Shown here: positions 1 through 8,450 of the stretch, piece after piece
Position numbering within the stretch: the first letter of the stretch is position 1
Layout: every line of letters starts with the position of its first letter
Assembly: GCA_944384265.1 (NCBI GenBank)
Contig: CALWSR010000019.1
Span: 1-54,303, forward strand
Length of the DNA stretch: 54,303 nt
Reading direction: 5' to 3'
Origin: an uncultured Clostridia bacterium
GTDB taxonomy: Bacteria; Bacillota; Clostridia; Lachnospirales; Anaerotignaceae
The notes under the pieces: model-generated
The model's input: only the letters and a program-made list of their open reading frames with translations
Told to the model about the DNA's origin: nothing
Databases searched by the model: none
Program-made: the position numbers and the translations under genes

Positions 1-160
1 CCCTTTTAAGGGTAGCAGATAATCATACCGTCAGGGCTTGAACGAAGTGAAAGCCAGCGTCATTTAGGCGCTGGCTATTAATAAGCCCTTATAGGGCTAG
101 TGCAAACCACGTCTTTTAGGCGTGGTTTTGATTTGGTCTTGACCGATTATCTGCTGCCTT
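1..160 (+). repeat. Orphan IS200/IS605-type right end with nested hairpins
   Basis: The outer arms AGCAGATAATC (13-23) and GATTATCTGCT (146-156) are perfectly complementary. Between them lie a stem AGCCAGCG (52-59)/CGCTGGCT (69-76), a stem AGCCCT (84-89)/AGGGCT (93-98), the linker GTGCAAACCAC, and a stem AACCACG (105-111)/CGTGGTT (121-127) followed by TTTTGATTT. The same order, an AGCCC/GGG stem, then GCAAACCAC, a hairpin ending GTGGT and GATTT, is found at the right end of the IS200 copy at 608-1285 read on the minus strand. I infer a right end of the same element family. No transposase or tnpB frame is joined to it here; one could lie upstream of the window edge. Confidence 0.55.
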
Positions 161-607
161 TCAATATTTTTTGTAGTAAACTTATTTATTTGATATTGCT
201 TTTTCTATTTTATTATATATTTTTTCATTGTTGCTGTATTCAATCCCACTGAGCTGAATGTATCTATCTTTGGAAAAATACATATAACAAAATACCTTTC
301 GACTGGATACAATCTGCCGCAATTACCATACTGAAAGAATTTGACCATGAATTTAGCAAAAAAATAGCCGGCACTGCTAAAACTATTCTCTTTTGTATCA
401 TGCTTCTGTTGCCATTGCTACATGACTCTCATGGGTAAATGCAGTCTATATCCGGCTCTCGTTTTGTTATGATTCCATTTTGACCTTTTCTGATGCTGCA
501 CCTATTTTTTGCCACACAAACAAACATTGTCAGAAAAGACAAACAAATCAATATCACTGCCTGATACAAGCATCAAAAATATATTATTTCTCTCATGATT
601 TGAAATC
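161..607. other. Gene-poor stretch; possible short coding remnant at 182-322 (-)
   Basis: No complete gene is visible. On the minus strand 322-182 there is an open stretch of about 46 codons from a TTG directly after an in-frame TAA. Its product ends with residues YFSKDRYIQLSGIEYSNNEK followed shortly by a stop, which reads like the C-terminal tail of a normal soluble protein rather than noise. No ribosome binding site precedes it, so at most it is the 3' remnant of a decayed gene. The rest is AT-rich and holds nothing I can name. Confidence 0.25.
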
Positions 608-699
608 AGGACCACCGGCTTAGCCGGTGGTTTGCTCTGCCCCTAGAAGGGGCTATTACCAGCTGCGCTTGCAAGCCCATTGAAAGTCCGCCAAGGGCT

Positions 700-1178
700 C
701 TACTTTCTCAACTGCCGCCCTTGGCGGCTATTATTATTTACTTTTTCACTCGTAAACGGGTCAATGTACTCACTTAAGCTTATTTCATCTGCCATCCAAT
801 ATTCTTTTCACTGATTGTTGATATATTCTTGAATCTTTTTTATATTCTTTCCCACTGTATCAGCATAATATCCCTTGTCCTATTTCCATATTTCTACTTT
901 AGATTCGTATGTCTGTCAAAAATAATGAAAGAACTTTTTCCTTTCAAATATCCAACAATTTCTGACACGCTGTATTTGGGCGGTATGCGAATCAGCATAT
1001 CTATATGATCTGGACAACATTTTTCTGCTATCATTTCTATTCCTTTTCTTTCACATAATTCTCTAAGAATTTTCCCTATTTCAGCTTTCATTTTTCCGTA
1101 TATTATCTGTCTTCTGTACTTTGGTGCAAATACAATATGATATTTACATTCCCAACTCGTGTGTGCTAAAGGATTCCT
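700..1178 (-). pseudogene. tnpA: IS200 TnpA (Y1/HUH transposase), broken
   Basis: The minus strand encodes the residues KYHIVFAPKYRR, then an intact stretch (1091-897) with CCPDHIDMLIRIPPKYSVSE, which includes the HUH region in the form HID, typical of the IS200 transposase family of single-strand transposases. After NLK an in-frame TAG (894-896) interrupts it. A shifted frame then resumes with GYYADTVGKNIKKIQEYI, carrying the expected catalytic tyrosine region, and is followed by a second stop; yet another stretch, ISLSEYIDPFTSEK, runs to a stop at 700-702. At the expected start, 7 nt after AGGAGG, the codon is AGG (1178-1176) rather than ATG. A lost start codon, a frameshift and stops together make this a pseudogene. 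The family assignment is strong; exact original boundaries are inferred. Confidence 0.85.
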
Positions 1179-1181
1179 ATA

Positions 1182-1243
1182 AAAACCTCCTATGCTTTCT
1201 TGTGTCTTGGCGGACTCAATATAATGATAGCATAGGAGGTTTT
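1182..1243 (-). promoter_or_regulatory. Hairpin sequestering the tnpA Shine-Dalgarno
   Basis: AAAACCTCCTATGC (1182-1195) and GCATAGGAGGTTTT (1230-1243) form a perfect 14-bp inverted repeat with a 34-nt loop. On the tnpA (minus) strand the AGGAGG ribosome binding site lies inside the 3' arm. In known IS200 elements a 5'-leader stem-loop blocks ribosome access and keeps transposition low; the same arrangement is seen here. The sequence features are direct observation, the repression role is by analogy. Confidence 0.65.
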
Positions 1244-1295
1244 AAAGCTCACCGATTCCCCCGACATAGCCGGGGGTTTTATTGGATTTACCAAT

Positions 1296-1328
1296 GAAAA
1301 AGGAAGGTAGTTTTTTACCTTCCTTTTT
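1296..1328. terminator. Bidirectional hairpin terminator
   Basis: AAAAGGAAGGTA and its complement TACCTTCCTTTT flank a short T-rich loop, with A- and T-runs on both sides. It lies 5 nt past the stop of the minus-strand chemoreceptor gene. Confidence 0.8.
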
Positions 1329-1332
1329 TATA

Positions 1333-3081
1333 TCAATATTTATCAAAGCTATTGCTGTAATATGTATTGTCATATGTCATATTATTTTGCTCTGTTTCAT
1401 TGTTTGTTTTGTCAAATGTTGTCATCATATCTTCTTTTAATTTAAACCGTGCTATCAAATCTCTCAGCATTTGGGCCTCACCAGAAAGCTTTTCGCTGGA
1501 AGCGGCGCTTTCTTCTGCTGTTGCAGAATTTGTTTGTACCACATTGGACACCTGCTCAATGCTTTGTGTCACTTGAGAAATGGATTCTACCTGCCATGTA
1601 AAATCTGCCGAAACCTTATCCACAGACTGTACAACGCCCTTTGCCTCTTCCACCACAGAAGCAATCAATTCAGCTGTTTTGCCTGCAATCTCTGTACCAT
1701 TTCCCACAGCCTGTATAGAAGCTTCTATCAATGCAGTTGTATTTTTTGCCGCTTCTGCACTTTTGCTTGCCAAATTTCTCACTTCATCTGCCACAACAGC
1801 AAAGCCCTTTCCTGCTGTACCGGCTCTTGCTGCCTCCACTGCGGCATTGAGTGCCAGTATATTGGTTTGAAAGGCAATGTCTTCAATGGCTTTTATGATT
1901 TTTCCAATTTCTTGGGAGCTTTCATTGATATCCTCCATAGCTCGAATCATATTTTGCATTTGTTCATTGCTGTCTAACAAAATTTTGGTCACTGCAGAAA
2001 CCTGTTTATTGGTCTGCTGCATACTTTCTTCATCTTTTTGCACATGGTTGCGAATGTCCTCAATGGTGGCCGAAAGCTCCTCCACAGAAGCTGCCTGTTC
2101 TGCAGAGCCGTCAGACAACACTCTGGCACCGCTTGAAACTGCCTCAGAAGCACTCGTCACCTGATTGGCAGACTGTTGTATATCCTGAAAAGCATTGCTT
2201 AAAACATTTTGAAATTCTAATATAGCTTTTTGAATTTCTTTAAACTCTCCTTTAAATTCCAGCTCTGCTGTGACAAAAAGCTCTCCTTGGGCCATCAGCT
2301 CCATATAACGTCTGATTTCTGTGATATAACTGCCTAATGCTTTCATAGAAAAATTTAAGGAACTTGCCAGTTCACCGATTTCATCATGGGATTGGTAGGG
2401 TATTTCAAAGTGCAAATCTCCCTCTGCCAGCTTTTTGCCTGCTTCTGTAATGGTGATAATGGGGTTGACAATATGTTTTGTCACATATTGCAGCAATAAT
2501 ATAACGGATACAACTGTAACAATGATTGCAATGGCAGAAGATAATATGGAAATGTTTGCAGTTTGGCTCACTTCTGCTTTGCTTTCTGCCAACAAATTTT
2601 CTGTAATGGCAGCCAGTTCGTCCATTTGCTTGGAAAGCGCCGCCACATCCTGCTTTGTTTGATTGATATAAATATTTTTTGCCCCTTCATAATTTGTAGC
2701 CTTCATTTCCAATATTTCAGAAGCAGAATTATGAATCTGCTGGTGAACGGCCTTCATATTTTCCAAATAGCCTGCTATCTCCGCAGGCCATAAAGAAGTA
2801 TCTGAATGATACAAAAATTGACCAAAGTCACAGCCTTGATAATCCAAGCTTCCTGTAAAATCAATATTAAAATTCAAAGATGAATTCAACCCCTCCAGCC
2901 AAACATAATGGGCTTTTTGGGCATTTAATATGGTGTCGTTAATCATTGCAATATTGGTTTGATTTTCACTGGCTGATTTTACCCTATGAAATCCTATCAT
3001 GGTGACAGCACCGCTTAACAATATAGCAATCTGAATAATCAACACACGGATTAAAATAGAACGTTTAATTGACAAACTCAA
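1333..3081 (-). CDS. Methyl-accepting chemotaxis protein with CZB-like sensor
   Basis: 582-aa chemoreceptor. A first membrane helix (about residues 9-30) is followed by an extracytoplasmic helical region, a second helix (about 174-198), a HAMP domain (about 195-250) and a cytoplasmic signalling hairpin with the conserved tip ([20 protein letters not shown]). The sensor contains H58, W61, C84-x-F86-G87 and H113-x3-H117, the ligand pattern of the zinc-binding CZB domain, which in other receptors binds zinc and responds to zinc or hypochlorous acid. Here it is outside the cell rather than at the cytoplasmic C-terminus. The start is TTG, 7 nt after GAGGG. No C-terminal methylation pentapeptide is seen. 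No che or flagellar genes are nearby, so it must signal to a kinase coded elsewhere. Confidence 0.9.
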   Translation of the reverse strand: MSLSIKRSILIRVLIIQIAILLSGAVTMIGFHRVKSASENQTNIAMINDTILNAQKAHYVWLEGLNSSLNFNIDFTGSLDYQGCDFGQFLYHSDTSLWPAEIAGYLENMKAVHQQIHNSASEILEMKATNYEGAKNIYINQTKQDVAALSKQMDELAAITENLLAESKAEVSQTANISILSSAIAIIVTVVSVILLLQYVTKHIVNPIITITEAGKKLAEGDLHFEIPYQSHDEIGELASSLNFSMKALGSYITEIRRYMELMAQGELFVTAELEFKGEFKEIQKAILEFQNVLSNAFQDIQQSANQVTSASEAVSSGARVLSDGSAEQAASVEELSATIEDIRNHVQKDEESMQQTNKQVSAVTKILLDSNEQMQNMIRAMEDINESSQEIGKIIKAIEDIAFQTNILALNAAVEAARAGTAGKGFAVVADEVRNLASKSAEAAKNTTALIEASIQAVGNGTEIAGKTAELIASVVEEAKGVVQSVDKVSADFTWQVESISQVTQSIEQVSNVVQTNSATAEESAASSEKLSGEAQMLRDLIARFKLKEDMMTTFDKTNNETEQNNMTYDNTYYSNSFDKY

Positions 3082-3176
3082 AACTTATCCCTCATTTCTT
3101 TTTGACTATACCTGCTTTTTAGGTACAAAGCATAGCACTACTATATGTTTTATATCGACCAAAAATGAAAAAAAAT

Positions 3177-3209
3177 AAGAGAAAATCACATTTTTTATGA
3201 TTTTCTCTT
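3177..3209 (-). terminator. Terminator after first DUF6612-type lipoprotein
   Basis: Stem AAGAGAAAATCA/TGATTTTCTCTT followed on the minus strand by a T-run. Nearly the same hairpin follows the paralogous gene (4758-4790), so gene and terminator were duplicated together. Confidence 0.8.
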
Positions 3210-3248
3210 CATTATTTTTTTAAATGACATATCTCCGGCTGTCACTGC

Positions 3249-4133
3249 TTACTGTGGTATTTGAAAATCCGGTGCATTGTTAAAGCTTTGGTTGGATATG
3301 GTAATCCTTGCATTTGAGACTCCAATATTCTCCTCTGCCTGTTTTTTTGTTGCACCGACGCCTTGCAGCCATGCTATAAAAATATCATATAGGGCGTCTG
3401 TCATATCCAATTCATACTTTACAACATAGCCCTCTTCATTTATCCATAAAGTCAATTTCATGTCTGACGCATTTTGAACCAATTCTGAAAGCTCCATATC
3501 TGTATCAGAAGCTATCTGTTTCCATAAATCTGCGGGAAAAGTAACTTGCAAAGGCTCTTCCATGGCCTCCCTGTCAAGAATACCTTCATATTTTGTGGTT
3601 TGCACATCATTGACTGTTTCCTGCCCCACTTCTTTCATGCCGGCTGCATACTCTAAAAAGAAGGAAAAGCCATTTTTGATATTATAGCCTTCCAGCTCCT
3701 CCTCTGAAATCTCATTTTTGCTCCAAAGGCCTCCATTCTGATACTGATGCAGCATAATTTTATCATCCTGCCTTGCTATGCGCAGGTTCACCAAATCCAT
3801 ATTTTTTTCTCCAATGAGATTGCCCGCATTACGGAATATCTCTATGTCCATTTTCAATGGGTCGGCAAAAAAAACCGTATCTTCTGTTTGTGCTACCATA
3901 ATACTCTCTGTCTCAACAGTCATAAAGACATCGTATTCTGTTGTGGATTCTACGCTGGAGAGCTGCTGCATTTTTGTATTTGACTCATCCAAAATGGTTT
4001 GTATGGCCGGTTCGGTTTCTGCCGGAGCCGTAATATTTTCTGCCGTTGCTTCTCCATTGCCGCTGCAAGCCGCCATAGACACTGCCATTGCAGCCACACA
4101 TATCCATCCCATTGCCCTTTTGTAAAGCTTCAT
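3249..4133 (-). CDS. DUF6612-type lipoprotein (paralogue 1)
   Basis: 294-aa exported lipoprotein of unknown function. The signal sequence MKLYKRAMGWICVAAMAVSM ends in the lipobox MAAC, so the mature protein would be anchored by a lipidated cysteine on the outer face of the membrane. The body resembles the DUF6612/LppX-like fold family: a repeated pattern of short beta strands around a motif ending in NQSFNNAPDFQIPQ. The start is the ATG after AGAGGGGGG; an in-frame upstream ATG would put about 45 unlikely residues before the signal peptide. It is followed downstream in the genome by a paralogue (4805-5713) sharing leader, C-terminal motif, promoter and terminator, with long diverged middle parts. 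Ligand unknown; binding of a hydrophobic molecule is only a possibility from the fold. Confidence 0.8.
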   Translation of the reverse strand: MKLYKRAMGWICVAAMAVSMAACSGNGEATAENITAPAETEPAIQTILDESNTKMQQLSSVESTTEYDVFMTVETESIMVAQTEDTVFFADPLKMDIEIFRNAGNLIGEKNMDLVNLRIARQDDKIMLHQYQNGGLWSKNEISEEELEGYNIKNGFSFFLEYAAGMKEVGQETVNDVQTTKYEGILDREAMEEPLQVTFPADLWKQIASDTDMELSELVQNASDMKLTLWINEEGYVVKYELDMTDALYDIFIAWLQGVGATKKQAEENIGVSNARITISNQSFNNAPDFQIPQ

Positions 4134-4187
4134 TTCAAGTCCCCCCTCTATAAATGTACAAAAACTACAATGTTCGTATGTTTTATG

Positions 4188-4219
4188 GATTATAGCATAT
4201 GAAGCAACAAAATACCAGT
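4188..4219 (-). promoter_or_regulatory. Promoter of lipoprotein 1, shared with paralogue
   Basis: The minus strand reads ACTGGTATT, then about 14 nt, then TATGCTATAATCC. TGCTATAAT is an extended -10. The same arrangement precedes the paralogue (5762-5795), so both genes probably share regulation. Confidence 0.55.
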
Positions 4220-4757
4220 GTTTTTTCCAATTCACAAATTTTTTTTCATATGATTTCATTTTTCGCAAAAAATATATTAAAAATCATATTGTGATACAAA
4301 ATAGCCATAACTTTTTTGTCTATTGGCATTGATTTTTACAGAATTTTTTTGCTGTTTTTGCAGCATCTGCACAAATATCTTTTTTGTTATACTAGCAGAG
4401 GGATTTTATTTTCAAAGCATCAACATAAATCCATTTTTTTACTGCTGCATTTTTTATTACGCTGCTGCAACCAAAACCTAATCAAGCATTGATTTTATGG
4501 GCAATTTTACAAAGCCTTAGGCCATTGGCACGCTCTTTGTTTCTTAACATACTGTTTTCCTATTTATTTGACAAACAACCCCTTCAAAATATTGCTTTGA
4601 AAAGCAAAAATCAATTCCTGCCGCTTTTTTCACCATTCCTTTCCAAAAGGAAACACCATTCTTTTTTAAAAAAATATTTCTCTTTTGCTGCAAATGGTTT
4701 TTATACTTTTTCTATCCCCTTTTTTATATTGATGGGGCTATATCAACACAAAAAAAT
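4220..4757. other. Intergenic stretch with no recognisable gene
   Basis: About 540 AT-rich nucleotides between the first lipoprotein promoter and the terminator of the second. A plus-strand open frame at 4489-4869 has no ribosome binding site, runs through the terminator and into the lipoprotein gene, and has a composition unlike a real protein. I see no structured RNA here. Confidence 0.5.
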
Positions 4758-4790
4758 AAGAGAAAATCCCATTTTTTCAGATTTTCTCTC
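4758..4790 (-). terminator. Terminator after second DUF6612-type lipoprotein
   Basis: AGAGAAAATC/GATTTTCTCT stem with a T-run on the minus strand, 15 nt past the stop; near-copy of the hairpin at 3177-3209. Confidence 0.8.
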
Positions 4791-4804
4791 ATTTGCTTTT
4801 TTAT

Positions 4805-5713
4805 TTAAAATGACGCTTCGGCAGCTGACAATGCTTCCTGTGGAATTTCAAAATCTGTGGCATTGTTAAAGCTTTTGTTTGTCACTGTAACAACGGCTTG
4901 GCCCACTTGGAAAGCCTCTGCCTCTTGTTCAGATACTCCGGTTGCCTGAACTACCTTTCTCATAAAGCCCTCCATCATTTGAGTCATATCCATTTCACAT
5001 TTTACAGGATAACCCTCTGCATCAATCCATATAGAAATTGTCACATCCTCTAATCCTTCATACAAATCTGCCGCATTCATATCTGTGCCTGCCAGCATTG
5101 CCTCCAAGCTTTCCATGGCAGATGTTTGTTTCATTGTTTCCTGCAAAGAGTCCTGTGTAATAATCCCCTCATATTTTGTGGCTTCTGCACCATTAATCTG
5201 TTCCTGACCGGCCTCTTTTAAATCCACACTGTTTTCCAGATATACAACAACACTTTCTTGTGTATCATAGGCAACAAGCTCTTCTTGTGGTACCTCCCGT
5301 TTTATCCATGTACCATTCACATTCATATACATCATTGTTTTTCCGTTTTCTTCCCCAACATACATATCAATATCCTGGGCACCCATCTGGCCTAAATCTG
5401 TGCTTGTTTCTATTTTCAGCTTCAGCGGGTCTGTAAATGACACCATAGTCATGCTGTTTTTTATATCCAAGCTTTGCCCGTCCATGCTCATAGAAACGGT
5501 TGAGCTTAATTCAGATTCTACGCTTGTAATCTCCTGCAGCTTTGCTTTTGCTGTCTGCATCACCTCTTCCGGTGAAGCTGCGGCTTCCTCACCGGTTGTT
5601 TCCGCTGTGGTATCTGCCGGCGGCTCTGTGGTGTCGGCACTGCTGCAAGCAGCCATAGACACTGCCATTGTTGCTGCCAAAACAAGCCCCATTGCTTTTT
5701 TAAAAAATTTCAT
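4805..5713 (-). CDS. DUF6612-type lipoprotein (paralogue 2)
   Basis: 302-aa lipoprotein. The leader MKFFKKAMGLVLAATMAVSM with lipobox MAAC is followed by a Thr/Glu/Ala-rich linker (about residues 24-50), typical of a spacer between the lipid anchor and a folded domain. The C-terminal motif NKSFNNATDFEIPQEAL matches the neighbouring paralogue. The start was chosen as the second ATG, 6 nt after GGGAGGA; the ATG two codons earlier touches the ribosome binding site. Function unknown, presumably ligand binding or envelope maintenance at the outer membrane face. The two paralogues have separate promoters and terminators, so they can be expressed independently despite their tandem origin. Confidence 0.8.
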   Translation of the reverse strand: MKFFKKAMGLVLAATMAVSMAACSSADTTEPPADTTAETTGEEAAASPEEVMQTAKAKLQEITSVESELSSTVSMSMDGQSLDIKNSMTMVSFTDPLKLKIETSTDLGQMGAQDIDMYVGEENGKTMMYMNVNGTWIKREVPQEELVAYDTQESVVVYLENSVDLKEAGQEQINGAEATKYEGIITQDSLQETMKQTSAMESLEAMLAGTDMNAADLYEGLEDVTISIWIDAEGYPVKCEMDMTQMMEGFMRKVVQATGVSEQEAEAFQVGQAVVTVTNKSFNNATDFEIPQEALSAAEASF

Positions 5714-5761
5714 ATACATTCCTCCCTATTTGATTGCTTGGTGATATTGTATCATATGGAA

Positions 5762-5795
5762 GGTATTATAGCATAACAGATAGTATAATACCAGT
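5762..5795 (-). promoter_or_regulatory. Promoter of lipoprotein 2
   Basis: The minus strand reads ACTGGTATT, then TATGCTATAATACC, the same extended -10 and upstream motif as at 4188-4219. Confidence 0.55.
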
Positions 5796-5828
5796 CATTT
5801 TTTAAAAATCCAACCTACCCTTTGCTAT

Positions 5829-5975
5829 CAACAGAAACTGGGGCAAAATGAAATTGAGGCAGCCCTCTGCACAAAAGAGGACCGGAAAATAATAAAAAAT
5901 CGGCTGTTTTTTGAGGGAAATGCACTCAAAAAACAGCCTTGTATACTGTTATTTCAGAGGGCTGGCAGCCCCCTA
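5829..5975. repeat. Dispersed intergenic repeat, copy 1
   Basis: Aligns over about 145 nt with 52997-53142. Shared blocks in order: GCAAAATGAAATTG, CAGCC-CTGCAC, CCGG, CGGCTGTTTT, TGC-CTCAAAAA, TTGTA-ACT, ATTT-AGAGG, GCA-CCCCTAAA. The ends are roughly complementary (GGGGC near the left, GGCAGCCCCC near the right). In both places it lies directly past the stop codon of a minus-strand gene and contains that gene's probable terminator. Small non-autonomous mobile element or a duplicated terminator cassette are the two readings. Confidence 0.7.
5902..5938 (-). terminator. glgP terminator
   Basis: Perfect 14-bp stem GGCTGTTTTTTGAG/CTCAAAAAACAGCC with a 9-nt loop, followed on the minus strand by GATTTTTTATT. 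It lies within the dispersed repeat. Confidence 0.8.
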
Positions 5976-5993
5976 AAGCATATGAATTTTATA

Positions 5994-8450
5994 TTATAAT
6001 TTTATTTCCAATGGCTTCAAATCCCAAATTTCCTCTGCATATTGTTTAATGGTTCTGTCACTGGAGAACTTTCCGCTTTTTGCCACATTGATAATGGCTT
6101 TTTTTGCCCACTGCCCTTGGTTTTTATAAGCCTTATCCACCTGCTGCTGGGCTTTTGCATAATCTGCATAGTCCTCCAGCACAAAATATTCGTCTGCCCT
6201 GCTGCCGCCATATCCATTGAGTATGGCATCATAAATTTCACGGAACAAATCAGGGTCTTTATCAAATGTAGCGTTGATTAAGCTGTTTAATATCATACGA
6301 ACGTCTTGATTGATGTTGCAAATTGCCCAAGGGTCATAGGAGTTATCTTGGTATTTTGCAATCACCTGCTCTGCTGTCATACCAAATATGAATATATTGT
6401 CTTTTCCCACTTCTTCATAAATTTCCACATTTGCACCGTCCATGGTACCAATGGTCAATGCTCCATTGAGCATAAATTTCATATTTCCTGTACCGGAGGC
6501 CTCCTTGCTGGCCGTAGAAATCTGCTCACTGACATCTGCCGCCGGAATCAGCTTTTCTGCCAAAGACACTCTGTAATTTTCCATAAACACCACTTTTATT
6601 TTTCCTTTTATGGAGTCGTCATTGTTAATCACATCTGCCACGCTGTTAATAAGCTTAATAATCAATTTTGCTCTGTGGTAGCCTGCCGCCGCCTTTGCGC
6701 CAAATATAAATGTTCTTGGTGTCATGTCCAGTCCCGGATTGTTTTTTAGCTGATTATACAATCCAATGATATGAAATACATTTAAAAGCTGTCTTTTGTA
6801 CTCATGCAGTCTTTTTACCTGTATGTCAAATATGGAATCGGGATTGATTTCAATTCCCTTTTTCTCTTTGATATATTGTGCCAAAGCAATTTTGTTTTGC
6901 TTTTTAATCTCCATAAATTCCTTTTGAAATGCCGGGTCATCTGCATAGGGCAAAAGCTTCTCCAGCTCTGTCAGCTCTGTAATCCAGCCCTTTCCGATTT
7001 TTTTGGTAATCAAATCAGCCAGCTTTTTATTGGCATGGTAAAGCCATCTTCTTTGGGTAATGCCGTTTGTTTTATTGTTAAATTTTTCAGGATAAATTTC
7101 ATAAAAGTTTTTCAGCTCTTGGTTTTTGAGTATTTCTGTATGCAGTGCCGCCACACCGTTTACAGAATGGCTGCCTACGATGGCCAGATAAGCCATGCGG
7201 ATTTGCCCGTCTGCTATGATGGCCATATCTCTAATTTTCTGAGGGTCGTTTCCAAAGCGTTCAATCAATGCGGCGCAATAGCGTTTGTTGATTTCCTCCA
7301 CAATTTGATAAATACGGGGCAGCAAACGGCTGAAAAGCTCCATGGGCCATTTTTCCAATGCCTCTGCCATAATGGTATGGTTGGTATAAGCACACACCTT
7401 TCTTGTAATTTCCCATGCCTCATCCCAGGAAACATCATTTTCATCCACCAGCACACGCATCAATTCTGCCACTGCCACAGTGGGATGGGTATCGTTTAGC
7501 TGAAATGCCACTTTATCAGGCAGTTCCTTAAAATCTGTGTGTTTTTTCTTAAAATGCTGTATCACTCTTTGCACTGTTGCAGAAATAAAGAAATACTGCT
7601 GTCTTAAACGAAGCTCCTTTCCTGCATAATGCTCATCTGCCGGATAGAGTACATCTGTCAATGTGTTTGCCAGATTTTGCTCCTCCAGTGCCTTTTGATA
7701 ATTTCCTTCATTAAAGGATTTTAAATCAAATTCATTTTTTGGCTTTGCATCCCACAAACGCAGTGTATTGACAGTATTGTTGCCATATCCCACCACAGGA
7801 TAGTCATAAGGCACAGCAATGACAGACTGATAATTTTCCTGTACAAAGCGATAGCCACCCTCAGGCTTTTCCACAGCACGCACATTGCCCCCAAATTTTA
7901 CCTCCACTGTATAATCATTTCTTTTAATGGACCAAGGGTCGCCATGCTCCAGCCAGTTATCAGGCACCTCCACTTGATATCCATTTTCAATTTTTTGCTC
8001 AAAAATGCCATAGTGATAGCGAATGCCACAGCCATATGCAGGCATTTGCAGTGTGGAAAGGGAATCCAAAAAGCAAGCTGCCAAACGTCCCAGGCCGCCG
8101 TTGCCCAATCCCGGGTCCGGCTCCATATCCTCTATTTTGTTATAATCAATGCCCAGCTCTTCAAAAGCACCCTTGATTTCATCATACATCATCAAATTCA
8201 TGACTGTGTTGCCAAAAAAACGGCCCATTAAAAATTCCATAGAAAGATAATATACTACCTTTACATCTTTGTTTCTATAATCATCATGGGTTTTCATCCA
8301 TTTATCTGCAATGACGTCCCGAACGGCAAATACAGCCGCCTGATAAATTTCCTCCGGTGTTGCTTCCTCAATGGTTTTACGATAAATATTTTTTACATTG
8401 TTTATAATTTCCTGTTTCATTTGCTCTTTGCTCAAGCCTGTATAATTCAT
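5994..8450 (-). CDS. glgP: Glycogen/starch phosphorylase
   Basis: 818-aa cytoplasmic alpha-1,4-glucan phosphorylase of family GT35, which releases glucose-1-phosphate from stored glycogen using phosphate. Visible landmarks: GNGGLGRLAACFLDS near residue 113, the catalytic-domain motifs QLNDTHP and KRLHEYKRQLLN, and EASGTGNMKFMLNGALTIGT, which carries the lysine that holds pyridoxal phosphate. Length is normal for the family and no frame break is seen. The start is the ATG 6 nt after GGGAGG; a TTG two codons earlier overlaps that site. It is a single gene here, without glgA, glgB or glgC, so glycogen synthesis genes must lie elsewhere. Confidence 0.97.
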   Translation of the reverse strand: MNYTGLSKEQMKQEIINNVKNIYRKTIEEATPEEIYQAAVFAVRDVIADKWMKTHDDYRNKDVKVVYYLSMEFLMGRFFGNTVMNLMMYDEIKGAFEELGIDYNKIEDMEPDPGLGNGGLGRLAACFLDSLSTLQMPAYGCGIRYHYGIFEQKIENGYQVEVPDNWLEHGDPWSIKRNDYTVEVKFGGNVRAVEKPEGGYRFVQENYQSVIAVPYDYPVVGYGNNTVNTLRLWDAKPKNEFDLKSFNEGNYQKALEEQNLANTLTDVLYPADEHYAGKELRLRQQYFFISATVQRVIQHFKKKHTDFKELPDKVAFQLNDTHPTVAVAELMRVLVDENDVSWDEAWEITRKVCAYTNHTIMAEALEKWPMELFSRLLPRIYQIVEEINKRYCAALIERFGNDPQKIRDMAIIADGQIRMAYLAIVGSHSVNGVAALHTEILKNQELKNFYEIYPEKFNNKTNGITQRRWLYHANKKLADLITKKIGKGWITELTELEKLLPYADDPAFQKEFMEIKKQNKIALAQYIKEKKGIEINPDSIFDIQVKRLHEYKRQLLNVFHIIGLYNQLKNNPGLDMTPRTFIFGAKAAAGYHRAKLIIKLINSVADVINNDDSIKGKIKVVFMENYRVSLAEKLIPAADVSEQISTASKEASGTGNMKFMLNGALTIGTMDGANVEIYEEVGKDNIFIFGMTAEQVIAKYQDNSYDPWAICNINQDVRMILNSLINATFDKDPDLFREIYDAILNGYGGSRADEYFVLEDYADYAKAQQQVDKAYKNQGQWAKKAIINVAKSGKFSSDRTIKQYAEEIWDLKPLEIKL

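Larger units (their letters stand above)
608..1285 (-). mobile_element. IS200-type insertion sequence, complete ends, inactive
   Basis: About 680 bp, the usual size of a solo tnpA IS200 element. Read on the minus strand, the left end has the hairpin CCCCCG/CGGGGG (within 1258-1276), and the right end has CCACCGGC/GCCGGTGG (612-630). Subterminal hairpins instead of terminal inverted repeats are the hallmark of IS200/IS605 elements, which move as single strands. Between them lies a tnpA gene carrying several inactivating changes. No tnpB partner is present. The element sits just beyond the terminator of the chemoreceptor gene. Confidence 0.8.

Noticed and set aside
1..160. Riboswitch or other cis-regulatory RNA
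   Set aside because: No downstream gene on that strand within reach, and its elements recur as the right end of the nearby IS200, which explains them better.
4489..4869. Plus-strand frame of 126 codons between the lipoproteins
   Set aside because: No ribosome binding site; runs across a terminator and into the antisense of the lipoprotein gene.
6804..7499. Long plus-strand open frame opposite glgP (231 codons)
   Set aside because: It lies wholly inside the conserved glgP gene, has no ribosome binding site and its composition (Cys, His, Phe-rich) is that of an antisense shadow.
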